This document shows positions 50,734 through 62,394 of a stretch of DNA of 64,000 nt, in pieces. The notes beneath the pieces are model-generated. The model searched no databases. It was not told the DNA's origin and saw nothing but the letters and a program-made list of their open reading frames with translations. A program made the position numbers and the translations under genes. Positions within the stretch are counted from its first letter, which is position 1. The number at the start of each line of letters is the position of its first letter. This stretch comes from Dallia pectoralis (Eukaryota; Chordata; Actinopteri; Esociformes; Umbridae): assembly GCA_029465975.1 (NCBI GenBank), contig CM055736.1:7957295-8021294 (forward strand), written 5' to 3'.

Positions 50734-52070
50734 TATAGGCCAAAATAATTGCACGATATGTAAAGTTGCCAGATTAATTTTAAAGAAGTCTATAACAGCC
50801 TTTGTAATATGAATGACAAACAGAATGAAGTGAAATTAAGTTTGGTTATGTCGGGTTGGTTAGGGTCTCCATGAGAGTGACGTTCTCTGCTTTCTCCAGC
50901 AGGTTATGTCTCAAAACAATTGTTTTAGAGGGTAGATTCTATGATGGGGATCCCAATGCAATTGGAATGATTTATTTCAGTCCCTCGTCTTCTACTGTGT
51001 TTATCGGGCGGCAGTTTCTATCTATTTATCTAAAACATCGGTTAACGATTACTTGTTTGGTCAAAAGCCCGATTTGGCGCACATTACTGCAGTAACGCGG
51101 ATTGGCGGATTGCAACATCAATAATGATCGGGTGTTTCTGTCCTATATACTCTAGTAACGTAAATAATGACCATGTGTTTGCTTTTATATGATAAACTAA
51201 AGACGATCTGCTTCTATGGTATTTGAATTCGGTTTAGCAAACCGAAACTTAATAAAGTGATGCGTTAATTGCGTTAAATTATTTTAACGCGTTAAACATT
51301 TGAAATTAACGCATCAGATTAACGCGTTAAATATCCCAGCCCTAGTTTTAATCCATTTTGTCTCTTTCTGATTAAGTAAAGCTTACACTTTTTAGGAGCA
51401 TTGCTATATAATATTACACAATAATAATTACCTACATACAAAGCCAACCATACCTATAACATAACCCAGACTAGACTTGATACTTTGTCACAATTTAATG
51501 ATTCCATTGGAGACCTCTCCCAGGAAATCCAACAAACACCTGTGACTGGTGACCCAGTCACCATTATAAAATGTAACAATTTTATAAAAAATGTGGTACT
51601 GTGTTTGACCTTAATCAAGCCTTTATAATCCTTGTGTGTGGCTGGTCATTTAGTCATTCAGTAGAGAAACAGCCAAAGGACATACACTTTTCAACAGTAA
51701 TACTGTGAATTTTGAACACACCATTTAACTGAGCATGTCAAGACAGAGGCAAATGGATCTGCAAGCTGTCTGTGCACAAATACACATTTAAAGTAAGTAA
51801 TCACTAGATGTTTTACCTTACTAAAGCTTGTTTGTCATAAGTGTTCCGTAAAATAATGTATTAAATTAAAAGTTATTTGTAAAAGTTATTAATGTATTAA
51901 CGTAATTGTTTGTCAGATCATGGGCAGGTGGAAGAAAAGGCATAAAACTGGTCGAACAAATTTATGGCAACTTGCTGGAGGACTAGATGGGCTAATTAAT
52001 GAGATGTTAAAGTTAAAAAATGTAACTTCCACCATTCCGAAAAGGTATACGAGACAAATTCTTTAAAGCT

Positions 52071-52412
52071 AAAGCCCACTGTGAGGAAGAATACAGGAGC
52101 CCAACGCCACACTAAAGCCCACATAGAGGAGGAATACAGGAGCCCAATGCCACACTAAAGCCCACATAGAGGAGGAATACAGGAGCCCAACGCCACACGA
52201 AAGCCCACATAGAGGAGGAATACAGGAGCCCAACGCCACACTAAAGCCCACATAGAGGAGGAATACAGGAGCCCAATGCCACACTAAAGCCCACATAGAG
52301 GAGGAATACAGGAGCCCAACGCCACACTAAAGCCCACATAGAGGAGGAATACAGGAGCCCAACGCCACACTAAAGCCCACATAGAGGAGGAATACTGGAG
52401 CCCAACACCACA
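52071..52412. repeat. 43-bp minisatellite, 8 copies
   Basis: The unit AAAGCCCACATAGAGGAGGA + ATACAGGAGCCCAACGCCACACT is repeated with rare substitutions, inside the region bounded by the inverted arms. Stop-free minus-strand translations are artefacts of the repeat. Confidence 0.95.
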
Positions 52413-52727
52413 GTCTTGTGTATCACAATCATCAGAGCCCACAGTAGTAACAGTTTCATTTAATACTAATGCTAAAGGGCTAAAGTAATATACAAATACA
52501 CAACCATGGAAATAGGATACTGAGTACAATGTGCAAGAAATTTCAATGTCTGTGGCTGAGTGATCCACTGGTTTTGTTAGGAATGGTGGTGTACATCCTC
52601 CCAGTTCCAAGTTGTTCTGGCTACACTAGGTCACCAGATTGTTGGCTTCCAGCATGTAGTCAGATTCATCCCCACTAGAGATGAGCCCAATGAGGGTGGT
52701 GTCGTCCACAACTCCAAAAAAATGTAA

Positions 52728-53139
52728 AAGCCGTGGATTGTAGGGCATCTCCTCCCAAGTCAGAATATCTTGTAGCCATCGCACATTTTTTGTAGATGCT
52801 ATTGAACTTTAAAGGGTCAACTGTGAAATTTTCAACAAATTTAGAATAAACTAAAAGCCGTGGATTATAGGGCATCTCCCCTCAAGTCAGAATATAGTAC
52901 TCTTCTAGTCATCGCATATTTTCTGTAGATGCTATTGAACATTAAAGGGTCAACTCGGAAATTTTCAACAAATTTGGAATAAACTAAAAGTTGTGGATTG
53001 TAGGGCATCTTCCCCCAAGTCTGAATATAGCACTTTTGAAACTTAACCTCATCAGGAATCGATGCTGGTCACTCTCCTGAACCGGTAATTTTCACTAATG
53101 AATATCCACCGAATGTCCAACGTAAAACTAACTTTACCG
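52728..53139 (-). repeat. Right arm of the long inverted repeat
   Basis: This is the reverse complement of 47182-47603 over its length: outer end ...AACTAACTTTACCG, then the same tandem units. By eye the arms agree at roughly nine positions in ten. No target-site duplication is evident outside the arms, so they may be either element termini or a segmental inverted duplication. Confidence 0.93.
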
Positions 53140-53450
53140 TGCTCAAGCAGTTTCGTTTTTTAATTATTTTAAACTCTGATTTTGGGTGACTTGGTCACAG
53201 CACAAGCCTGTGAATTACAACCTTTAGCTTGGGTGAGAATACAAATAGTTGCCTTGTGTGATTAAATACCACTTCTAATAGATACATTGGCTTTTTTTCT
53301 TTACGGGAAATGGTCTCGTTTATTTTAAGTGGACGGGGTATATCAAGTAGCTGTGTCATTGTTTTGCTATTAATGTTGTTGCCATGTAGTTGATGAGTCA
53401 CCGAAACTTACTTATAGGGAAGCGGTGCTTTCGATTTTAATTCAACTAAG
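53140..53450. other. No feature seen between inverted arm and BCL2L14 5' region
   Basis: AT-rich; no conserved frame or repeat terminus. Confidence 0.4.
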
Positions 53451-54123
53451 GGTATTAAACCTCGACTGGTGTTTACGGAAGGAGCGGCTTTTTCCAGAGC
53501 CGCTTGGGAATTATAGGTGATTTAAACTGAACGGAATACATGTAAGTATATATACTTTTTACTTAAACACTCGTGCGGACTTAATAATTTATGTCAACTA
53601 CGTTTTTTAATACTGCCCATTCCTATAGTGCTCAATCATTTGGTTTAGAAGTCATTGTACTGACTCATTTCTTAGAATTAGTCTCCAAAATCAGATGTCA
53701 AAGATTTATAAAGACAGGTCAAAAGTTGGTCGGGGTTTTGCAATAGAGGCTCACGGTATTTATACACGGGTCATTATTTGTTTTAATACATATATCGTAA
53801 TTGTCATTCGTTATTATCATGAGGAATGTGCAATTGAAATGAACGGAATCACTCGAGAATAATCAAGTCAGTAAAAATAGTCAAACTTTGCTTCAATGTT
53901 AATTTCTGTTGCCTAGTTTACTTTTAGGAATGCTCTGTCAAGTCATTCTACAGGAACGTACTGTTCATGGTCATATGCTTTTTGGTTCAATCACGTCCTT
54001 GTGGTTTGACCAGAATTGGTTATGATTGTTGTTATGATGGATTGTTTTTATTTGTGCAATGAAGGATGTTGGAACCAATACACATGTCACAATTTGTTTG
54101 TGTTTTTGCATGTTTTCAGAGAG

Positions 54124-56229
54124 ATGACGAACGGCAATAACAATAATATTGCTCATAGCAATACCAAAGCTAATGGGAGTGCCAGCAGTGGCCTTTCAGA
54201 TGATATGAAGGGCATAGAGGACTCCGTAGAATTCAGGGTGATGATGGCGTATAACCAGCGGAGAAGACCCAAGGTGAATGAATCTGAAAATGGCACGGAC
54301 ATACTAGATGGCCAGTCTAAAGTACCAGAGGCGAAGGAGGAGGCGAAGGAGGAGGCGAAGGAGGAGGAGAAGGAGGAGGAGGAAGGAGGAGAAAAAGAAA
54401 AAGAAGAAAATGAGGAAAAGGCTGTCAAGTTTGTTTAGCTGTATCCGACCACAACCTGACACAGCTGAAGAACCCAAATCCTTATCAACTAGTAACTTCA
54501 GATGTATCGGAGGCAGTAAGTTTGATTCAGATGGTGGAGAGAAAGGATTGTTCTATGGCATGTTTTGACACAATAATATCAATTGGTTTGCTGTCTTGCC
54601 AACCATGCTAACGTGTGTGTTTGTGTGTGTACGTCTCTGCTTGTCTGTCTGAACTCCAGGCTCGGTGGAAGAAGGTGAGCTGAAGAATTTAGCGGCCCAT
54701 TTGACTCAGATTGTTGATTCAGGGGCTTTTAGTCCTGGGGGCCTGGAAACCGATGGAGAGGAAGGTAGGAGGCTGGGTTCTAATAATTAGGCACTACAGA
54801 AACTGAAACGGAAGTTGTGAAGGACTACTAAGCTGTCCACACAAAAAAGTTACTAATTTTGCAAAGCATTTTACTTATGTCCCCTAATTAGGATTGCATT
54901 AACCTACAATTAGTTGCCTTTATTGTTTTCTGAAATCAGTAGAAAGATTCTCAGAATTCTGACGATGTGCACAAACCCTAACGCTTTTTCTGTTTTTAAT
55001 CATGTTTTACCTATGACCGTTAATTAACACCATACCCTGTTCTCTCGTACAGATAATTTTGAAAAGTTGGTGGCGTTGCTGTTGAGAGAATCAGGAGACA
55101 AATTCAATGATAAGGTAAAGTATGGACATATCTGTTGGTGTTTGTGTGGTTGTGAAGTTCTGCATCTGTCCACTTGGTGTCCCCAATACACCCATATAAA
55201 ATAGGATATTAAACTCCATGACAGGGTTTATTACGCTAATAAATATGACATTATCCAATGTACCTTCTTTAAGCTATGTAAAAAGAGCATTAAAAGGCAC
55301 TGACCTTGAAAATACCTGTTGGGATAGGTGTATAAACAAACTCTCTCTGTTGCTTTCAGGTTCTGAAGGACACCTCTTTGCTCTCAGAGCTGTTTGGCTC
55401 CTACAGCTTTTATGAGAAGATCATCTCTACCTTCCTCGGCAGACTTGGCTTGACCTCTGACCCCAACGTTCAGGGGTCACCCAAGGCCCAGATTGCCCTG
55501 ACCTGTGAGGTAAGCATGAACAAGTAACTTGGAAGTGATCAACAATTATCAAGTTATGGGCTAAAATAGTCTCTGGAAGTGATGTAGGTCTATAGCGGAT
55601 AACTAGCACCACAAAGTGCATTTATGTCATCAATGACTATGCGCTGTAAAATTGCTGCTTTTATTAATTTTCACTGACAATAAATATGGTGTTGACGAGC
55701 AATCTGGGCAGCAGCGAGCTGTGCTGTGAACATTTTGGAGATGCATCATAATGATCAAAATCACAAGCTCTCCATTTTGAAAAGTCTTTGAAGTCCTCTT
55801 GTAATGATATGAAAGCACTCTTCGAGTATCTTATGTTTAGTAATGAGCGTGTGCATACGTATGCCTGTCAGTACATGGCATCCATTTTGTGTCATGTCTT
55901 CCTCATTTGGCTCCACCAGGCAACCAGTCGCCTGTCAGCGGTGGACAGTCACCCCATGAACCGGATGCTGGGCTTCGGAGCCAAATACCTGCAGGAGCAC
56001 TTCTCTTCCTGGGCCCAAGAGCAGGGTGGATACGTACGTATAATGTTTATGGGTTAAATACATTATATCATCTACATTAGGTAGCACAGGGGCAAATGTC
56101 CATGTACGCATTTATTATACTAGTACTTTAGTTAAATGTAGTGAAAATTAAATGGTGTTTTGTAATATATTTATTTATTTCTCTGCACAGGTAAATGCTT
56201 TAGCTAATGAGGACGAGGATGTCAACTGA
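54124..56229 (+). CDS. bcl2l14: Apoptosis facilitator Bcl-2-like 14 (Bcl-G), with apparent frameshift
   Basis: Exons are 54120-54515 (ATG at 54124), 54660-54764, 55053-55114, 55360-55509, 55920-56033 and 56191-56229 (TGA 56227-56229), all with GT-AG junctions. A likely non-coding exon ends at 53541 (CAT|GTAAGT). The early motif SVEFRVMMAYNQR matches the Bcl-G N-terminus. A BH3-like LLLRESGDKFND, then FYEKIISTFLG, then HPMNRMLGFGAKYLQEHF and the BH2 motif SWAQEQGGY close the protein; the last block is characteristic of BCL2L14. In the family it modulates apoptosis through BH3 contacts. The first exon changes frame inside a GAG/GAA-rich tract (about 54330-54420). As read, the chain stops at 54438, while the continuing frame (SSLFSCIRPQ) is one base off. 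Without the shift the product would be about 286 aa. A polymorphism, a true mutation or an assembly slip could all explain it. Confidence 0.9.
54330..54420. repeat. Purine-rich GAG/GAA/GGC microsatellite in BCL2L14 exon 2
   Basis: Runs of GAGGCGAAG followed by GAGGAGGAGAAG and AAAAAGAAAAAGAAG encode Glu/Lys. This is the interval in which the reading frame changes; such slippage-prone tracts often vary in length. Confidence 0.85.
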
Positions 56230-57803
56230 GCGAATGTCAACGAGGATGTTCACAAAGTGCTAATTGCTGTTATACCTCAAAGCATTTGTTTGGCCTAATG
56301 TTTCTAATGTTCCGTAGAGTTTTATGAAATGGTTATAGCAAAGATGGGAAAAGGGCAGGTAATATCAAGGGTGACTGAGGTCCCTTTTCTAACCTAATTC
56401 CTCTACTCCAATATTACACTCAAATAATCTCAGGTTATTATCTAGGACTGTTATTACATGCCTGGTTTAGTGTTTATTTTTGCACAATTACTCAGGTACA
56501 TAAAACTGTATATGATTGTTTGAGGGCCATTGGATATGAGGGTAACAGTTCACCTCATGCTGCATTCTTTACCTTATATATGGATTTGCACAATATTACT
56601 AATAGCGTTTATATCAATAACAATTTATACGGAAGTTCAGTATTTGAATGTTTTACGTTAGGGTTATGGGTTTCTTAAACAGACCAAAAATGTGTTTATA
56701 GATCTGCCTATTTCTGGACTGTAGTTTAAAGACAATCCAGAGCTTAATCACATGATGATCATAAAGACACTGACCTCTAGTGGCTGAGGTGCTTTGTTTT
56801 GGAAAAACACTGCTGCTGTTTCTCACTTTTAGTTCGGGATTACTGTAAAATAGTTTTTTCCTGCAATCAATGTGTTCAGGTAGGTGGCATCAAAACAAAC
56901 CAAGGAAATTCACCATTATCCCTTTGATATTGCATTCAGTCTTGGTCATACGGGCTTCCACTCTGGTAAAACCATGCTTTATTCTGGCCCTGCCTATAAA
57001 TTTGCCATATAATTACATTTGCATAATTACCATACAGTAACTCAAACTCAAAGCTAGTTTAAAAATGTTTACGCCATGCCTACCTCAAATGATTTATAAC
57101 AAATTAGCAATAGCTATTTATTTTCAGAATTACCGTATTAACCCACTTAACGCTAAGCTTGACCCAGATCTGGTACTCATTTTTATGGACTGTTCAGGGA
57201 GCCTAAAAAGAATGCCAAAGCATTAAAAACAGCACATTTTCTGCATGCATGTTGATCTTAAGGTTTAAATTACACCATGTAAAAAATTTTCAATGCATGG
57301 TTTGTTAAGAGAAAAAATGTCCCAGAATTATTCCATGCACAAACAGCTCTTTCACTAATCTGAAATGTATTAAAAATGTTGTTATGAACTACAGCTAATT
57401 GAACATTTCTTGTTTGTATACAGATGGGTTTGGTACTTGGTAAGTGAAGTTATCTTAAAACTATTTTCAAAGGAGTAAGAAGAGATAGAAATGTATTTTG
57501 AAGTTTACTCTAGTTACTGGTAGTAGAGAACTAGATAGGAAAATGGACAAAAGATTTAGCCTAGATGTATTTATGATTGTGAAGTATTGACAAAGAAGAA
57601 GTCCCTTAAAGGGACACCGCGGTGGTCGACTTTCTCTTCACTCTGATTAATACAAGGCGAACATGTGGTGCACGCAGGTCATTTCTGATTGCAAAGGATG
57701 CATTTTGGTTTACTCAAATTGAGGAGTATTTGGAGACTACAGAAGGCAGGTAGTTCGTTAGTGAAGCTGTGTATAAGTCAGCACAGAGTTTGTGAGGGGC
57801 CAG
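56230..57803. other. Likely BCL2L14 3' UTR and intergenic DNA
   Basis: No further conserved frame. No canonical AATAAA occurs close to the stop; an ATTAAA variant lies at about 57222-57227. The 3' end of the transcript cannot be set from the sequence. Confidence 0.4.
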
Positions 57804-58169
57804 GGGCCTCATGTATCAATCTTGCGTACGCACGAAAACACGGCGTACGCCAGCTTTCACGTTCACGGTCAGATGTACTAACAGTGAAATTAACGTAAGA
57901 ATGTGCGTTCTTCCACGTGAACTTCATGCCTGGCGTACGTACATTTTTCGTGATTTCTGCCAGTTGGCGACTCATAGATGCAATAAAGTGAAGTGGCTAA
58001 CATTACACTACGAATTGTTCTATCGCACCTGTCAGATATTGCTTATAATTAGCAATTGATTAATTATTTGCTATATTATTGTCACATGAGTGTAATTACA
58101 ATATTCTATTAATTATGCAATTCAGTAACATATATAAAGGATGAGCAAATTGATACAACCCGTCTAGCA

Positions 58170-59272
58170 ATGGCAGCGTTGGCTTTATTAGAGGACATTT
58201 TCAATGGACAAATCCGGAGAGAACGAGTTTTTAGGGACCACAGTGATTTTCTGGCCCACGATGATGACTGGCTTATCAGCCGTTTCAGATTTCCAAGGGC
58301 TATACTCTTGGAGCTCTGCGCTGAGTTGGGTCCGAATTTGGAAAGACAGACAGTGAGGAGCCACGCATTACCCGTTCCTTTACAGGTGCTTACTACACTT
58401 GGTTTCCTGGCAACCGGTTCTTTCCAAAGAGAACTGGCAGACCGCTCAGGAATAAGCCAGTCGGGTTTGAGCCGTGCAATGCCACCTGTATGGGACGGCA
58501 TCATCCGCTTGTCTACCCGGTATATAACGTTCCCATACGATGCCGGTGACCAGCCAAACATCAAAGCGCAATTTGCAGCGATTGCCGGTTTTCCTAATGT
58601 AATCGGAGCGATCGACTGCACACATATTGCTATAAAGGCGCCACCTGAAGAAGAATTTGCATATGTGAATCGGAAACATTTTCATTCAATAACTGTGCAG
58701 ATTATATGTGATGCACAAATGCGCCTAACAAATATAGTGGCAAGGTGGCCTGGGTCAACCCATGATTCATATATCCTTACAAACAGCATGGTTGGGATGA
58801 GACTCCAAGCTGGCAGGGTGCGCGATGGGTGGCTACTTGGTAAGTTATGCTTATAAATATATGGTTCAATGTAAAAGTTTAATTTTGGTGTCTGTAATTA
58901 TTCAACTGCCCATCAGGAGACAGTGGTTATCCACTAAAGACGTGGCTGTTAACCCCCCTCAACAACCCACAAACTGACCGAGAGCGCAGATACAATGATG
59001 CCCATTCCTGCACTCGGTCAGTTGTAGAGCGGGCGATTGGGCAGCTGAAATGCCGGTGGCGCTGCCTTGACAGGACCGGGGGGATGCTGTTATACCGCCC
59101 TGACAAGCTTTGCCGCATCATACTGGCCTGTGGAGTGCTGCACAATGTCGCGCACAGGCATGGCATACCCCTTGGTGAGGTGGGGGCACCGTCAGATGAC
59201 CCAGGACCAGTATATGTACAGCACAATCAACAAGCCATTCAGGCGCGTCAACGTGTAATTGCGACAATATAA
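58170..59272 (+). CDS. Harbinger transposase (HARBI1-like nuclease), two exons, 341 aa
   Basis: Exon 1 is 58170-58839 and exon 2 is 58917-59272, with a 77-bp GT-AG intron (CTTG|GTAAGT ... CATCAG|GAGAC) that restores the conserved LLGDSGYP across the junction. The total is 1026 bases with the stop at 59270-59272 and no internal stops. DDE_Tnp_4-type catalytic residues are visible: D in IGAIDCTHIAI, D in PGSTHDSYIL and E in SVVERAIGQLK. A helix-turn-helix-like part (LADRSGISQSGLSRAMPPVW) lies before the core. In the superfamily it cuts and joins element ends, aided by the Myb-like partner that carries it to the nucleus and to the DNA. The length is typical for the family. The intact frame suggests recent arrival or activity. 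Confidence 0.95.
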
Positions 59273-59279
59273 ATGGTAC

Positions 59280-60157
59280 TCAGACACAAGCTAATTTTCT
59301 GACCAATTCTTTTAATGAATGGCTTATTTCTGTGAGTGCATCAGTGACATTTATAAGGTGACTGTTCATTTCTCCAATGGCCCTAACAATTTGCTGTTGT
59401 GACTCCAGAACAGCATGCGTCAAGACGCGGCCAGATGGACGGGCTTTAGCACTGCAGGGGGAACATTAGAGACACCGGAGACGCTGGACTGAATGGGCTC
59501 TGGCTGCTCGGGTGGTGCGGACTCTGAGTGCGTGCCAGTGGACGTTCCTGCGGTTCCTAAGTCCAAATAAACACAGGGACATGTTAACAGTCATTCGAGT
59601 CTGTTCCTTATTAATGGGTACACGCATTTGCAATAAAAGCAGTGGATACGTGAAATCTCTGGTGTACTTTTTGCTACATTGCATTGATGTTCAAATTAAA
59701 CGGTGTCTGGTAGGCTATATGTATCAGAGTTAAGGAAATTAATTTGAGTTACCTTGCTGGCAGTCCTAAGTGTATCCGAGTCTCCTACATCAGCGGATAC
59801 GATTCCAGAGATTAACGTGTCTCCTACAATAGAGGCAACTCTCTGATCAAAGGGTGCAAGTTGATCGGTCCCTGTACCACCGCCTGTTCTGCCCACACTT
59901 TGTCGGTGCGCAGCAGTTCTCCGCTTAACTCCCACCTTTATGTCTGACCATTTCTTCTTCAGGTCATTTACGGTGCGACTCTCAGATCCCACCGCGTTGA
60001 CGGCATCAGACAAACTCGCCCACTCTTTTTTCTTTCTTTTGTTATTAATTCCAGATGACAAATTGCCAAATAAGATATGTTTTCTTGTTTCTACCTCTGA
60101 TAGTAGCACCTCTAATTAGTTTTCAGTGAAATTTCGTTTCTTGGTTGCTTTAGCCAT
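59280..60157 (-). pseudogene. Harbinger Myb/SANT-like accessory gene with premature stop
   Basis: A start at 60157-60155 gives MAKATKKRNFTEN and then TAA at 60118-60116 in codon 14. The same frame continues without a shift into LEVLLSEVETRKHILFGNL, KEWASLSDAVNAVG and DLKKKWSDIKVGVKRR, the tri-helix Myb/SANT-like DNA-binding region of Harbinger accessory proteins. A splice donor (AAG|GTAACT) at about 59750 would end this exon. The conserved C-terminal segment VLESQQQIVRAIGEMNSHL is encoded at about 59305-59415, ending in TGA at 59282-59280. The middle exon arrangement is uncertain. The nonsense codon should prevent the usual product, though initiation downstream of the stop is conceivable. Confidence 0.85.
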
Positions 60158-60904
60158 GTTCTTGCAGGTGTCTTTTGCCAAATTGGACTAATTACCATAT
60201 TTAAAGTAATTTCATTGAGGGAGGAGACAGGGTGTGGTGTTGTGCTCGTGCATGTGCGCTCAATTTCGCGTTAATTGGGATGTTCAAACAGAATGTACGT
60301 GGAATGCTGCGTACGCTGAGATTCATACATCTGATTTTTTTGGTGCGTACGCACATTTATAGCTTTGTCCGTACGCAATGATTTAGTATGAATTCAACGC
60401 AAGTCTTTGTACATGAGGCCCCAGATGTATGCAAGTTATTTGTCTTTATAAAAGTGGACTCTAGCAGTGAGGAACTCTAGCAGTGAGGAAAAAATAAATA
60501 TATGCAGAGAATAGGGTTGGACCATTTGACCAACAGCATTTACTGACTAAATCTGAGTGAAATAATTTGCCAAATTGCGGTTCCCAGTCAGCAGCGGAGA
60601 GTACCTTCCGGCAGTGGTCCGAGGAGGGACAAACTACAAAGTTACGACAGGGTGTTTGGCAGCTAAGGTTCATTGATGTGTGAGGCCATACCATCTGGTC
60701 CAAACCGACAGAAGGTCTACTGTGGCATAAGTCAGAAAAATGTTTAAGATATGTACGGGAGTAATCTGTCACAACACACTGCTGCATATATGGCTGTCAG
60801 AGTGTCCATGATGACCCACTCTGTGCACCGTCAAAAGCACCAAATAAAACTTTGAGCAGTGGAAGAAGGTCATCTGGTCCAATGAGTGCCGTTTCTTTTA
60901 TATC

Positions 60905-61500
60905 ACATGACCCATTGAAGTTTGCCTACAGAGCCATCAGGTCTGTGGACGACACGATCAACAGGTGGCGGTAGAATGGCTTCGGAGGGACCTCTGACAT
61001 CCAGCCCTTCTCCAGGATAATAAGCTCTCCACCAGCCGAGTGCCTGTGTCCACAGATTTTCTATCCAACAGGAGGCAGCACGGGAGGTTGGGGAAGCACC
61101 TCTCTGACCATCACCACTGGCACCCCTCAAGGTTGCGTCCTGTCCCCTCTTCTCTTCTCCCTGTACAACAAACAACTGCGCCTCCAGTCACCACTCAAGT
61201 TTGCAGATGGCCGACTTGTGTCCTGGTGCAGTCTCAACAACCTAAAGTTCTATGCTCTAGAGACAGTGGAGATGAGAGTGGACTTTAGGAGAAGCTCAGC
61301 GGAACTTTGTCCCCTCGACATAGTGGAGTCCATTCGCTTCCTGGCAAACACCATCGCCCAGGACCTCAAGTTGGAGCTGAACATCACCACTCTCAGTAAG
61401 AAAGCACAACAAAGACTGTACTGCTATTGACCATGATGATTTATGCTTACACAGCCACTGTCAAGGACAAGGACAGACTGCGTCAACGCATCATCATGTG
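60905..61500 (+). pseudogene. L2-like LINE reverse transcriptase fragment
   Basis: Broken frames carry RT motifs in order: LKFAYRAIRSVDDTI (about 60915-60960), GTPQGCVLSPLLFSLY (about 61118-61165), KFADG (about 61200; the catalytic second D is replaced), ELNITTLSKKAQQR and finally the TATVKDKDRL string at about 61450. This matches the LINE piece at 19 kb, on the other strand. Internal deletions remove the segment between the first two motifs. Inactive. Confidence 0.8.
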
Positions 61501-62390
61501 TGTTCTAACGCTGCAGCTAGTGGTCAGAAAATATCCTTGTATGTGTAAACAGACTTGGCGAATAAACCTGATTCTGAACAACTGCGTGCGTTGTTTACAG
61601 GTGAAAGTGATGGCACGAGTATGCATTGTGGGAAGATGCCAAAGGAGGGAGTGTGATGCTCTGGGCAGTGTTAATTTGAAATGTGCCACCTACCTTCATG
61701 TCAACAGAACACATTGTTGGGAAATAGTTTGAGGAACAGGAGGAAGGGTTCCCAGACAGTGTCTGCAAAATTCTGTTTGAGATTGTTTGATTGACAAATC
61801 AGTCGCCAAATGTTGGCAGTGCTTCAAACCAAAGAAATGCAGATATTGTTTTTAATGTCTGAAAAAACACTAGATTCTAAAAATAGGTTGTTGGAAATTA
61901 CTAATGGTGCTGTATTTATATTGTGGCACATGCTATATACATTAATGTGCAGTCACAGGTCTTGAGGTTTTCCATTTCTAACATCCCCTCTATAGACAGT
62001 TCAATGAATTGAATATTACAGTTATGTTGTAATTGGCAACCATTGATGTTCCACCCAAGATAACCTCCATCAAAACTGGCAAGGATATTATTCTGTTGCA
62101 AATGGGATCAACATCACTACAGGCCATGATCATAGATTGTGCATTCTTACCTTTCCTCACCTGGGGTACAGCTGAACGAGCCAGACAAGCAAGCCCAGAA
62201 GATGAGCTGGGGGCAAATTAACTACGTCCAATGAGAGGAGTTCCAGGAGATCCTAATCGGTAAGTCACATCATTGGGCAAAACTACAGGCAGTAAGCCAG
62301 TCATTAACCACAGCAGACATCAAGAGATGTTTACTACTACTACAATTACTACTATTGATTCTACTACAATTATTACGCCTACAACTACTA
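61501..62390. other. No supported gene
   Basis: No conserved frame or element ends recognised. Confidence 0.4.
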
Positions 62391-62394
62391 CAGA

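Larger units (their letters stand above)
48135..51344 (-). mobile_element. Non-autonomous hAT transposon copy 2, split by a nested LTR element
   Basis: It is the same family as the copy at 39.9 kb, in the opposite orientation. Exact 8-bp duplications GTTTTAAT flank it (48127-48134, 51345-51352), with termini TAGGGCCGTC and CCCAGCCCTA. Removing the nested insert and its duplication leaves about 984 bp, matching the 974 bp of copy 1. The insert lies at CCTATA/GGCC, which is uninterrupted in copy 1 (AAGCCTATAGGCC read on this strand). Confidence 0.95.
57804..60421 (+). mobile_element. PIF/Harbinger DNA transposon, 2618 bp, two genes
   Basis: The ends GGGCCTCATGTA (left) and TACATGAGGCCC (right) are inverted repeats, flanked by the 3-bp duplication CAG (57801-57803 and 60422-60424). 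Subterminal regions repeat GCGTACGCA-type motifs. It carries the standard two-gene set of the superfamily, a DDE transposase on the plus strand and a Myb/SANT-like protein on the minus strand. Their coding regions converge and end 7 bases apart (59272 and 59280). Confidence 0.95.

Noticed and set aside
52069..52610. Hydrophobic repeat frame on the minus strand
   Set aside because: It is the complement of the 43-bp minisatellite.
54153..54428. Ser/Phe-rich frame on the minus strand
   Set aside because: It is the antisense shadow of the purine-rich BCL2L14 exon.
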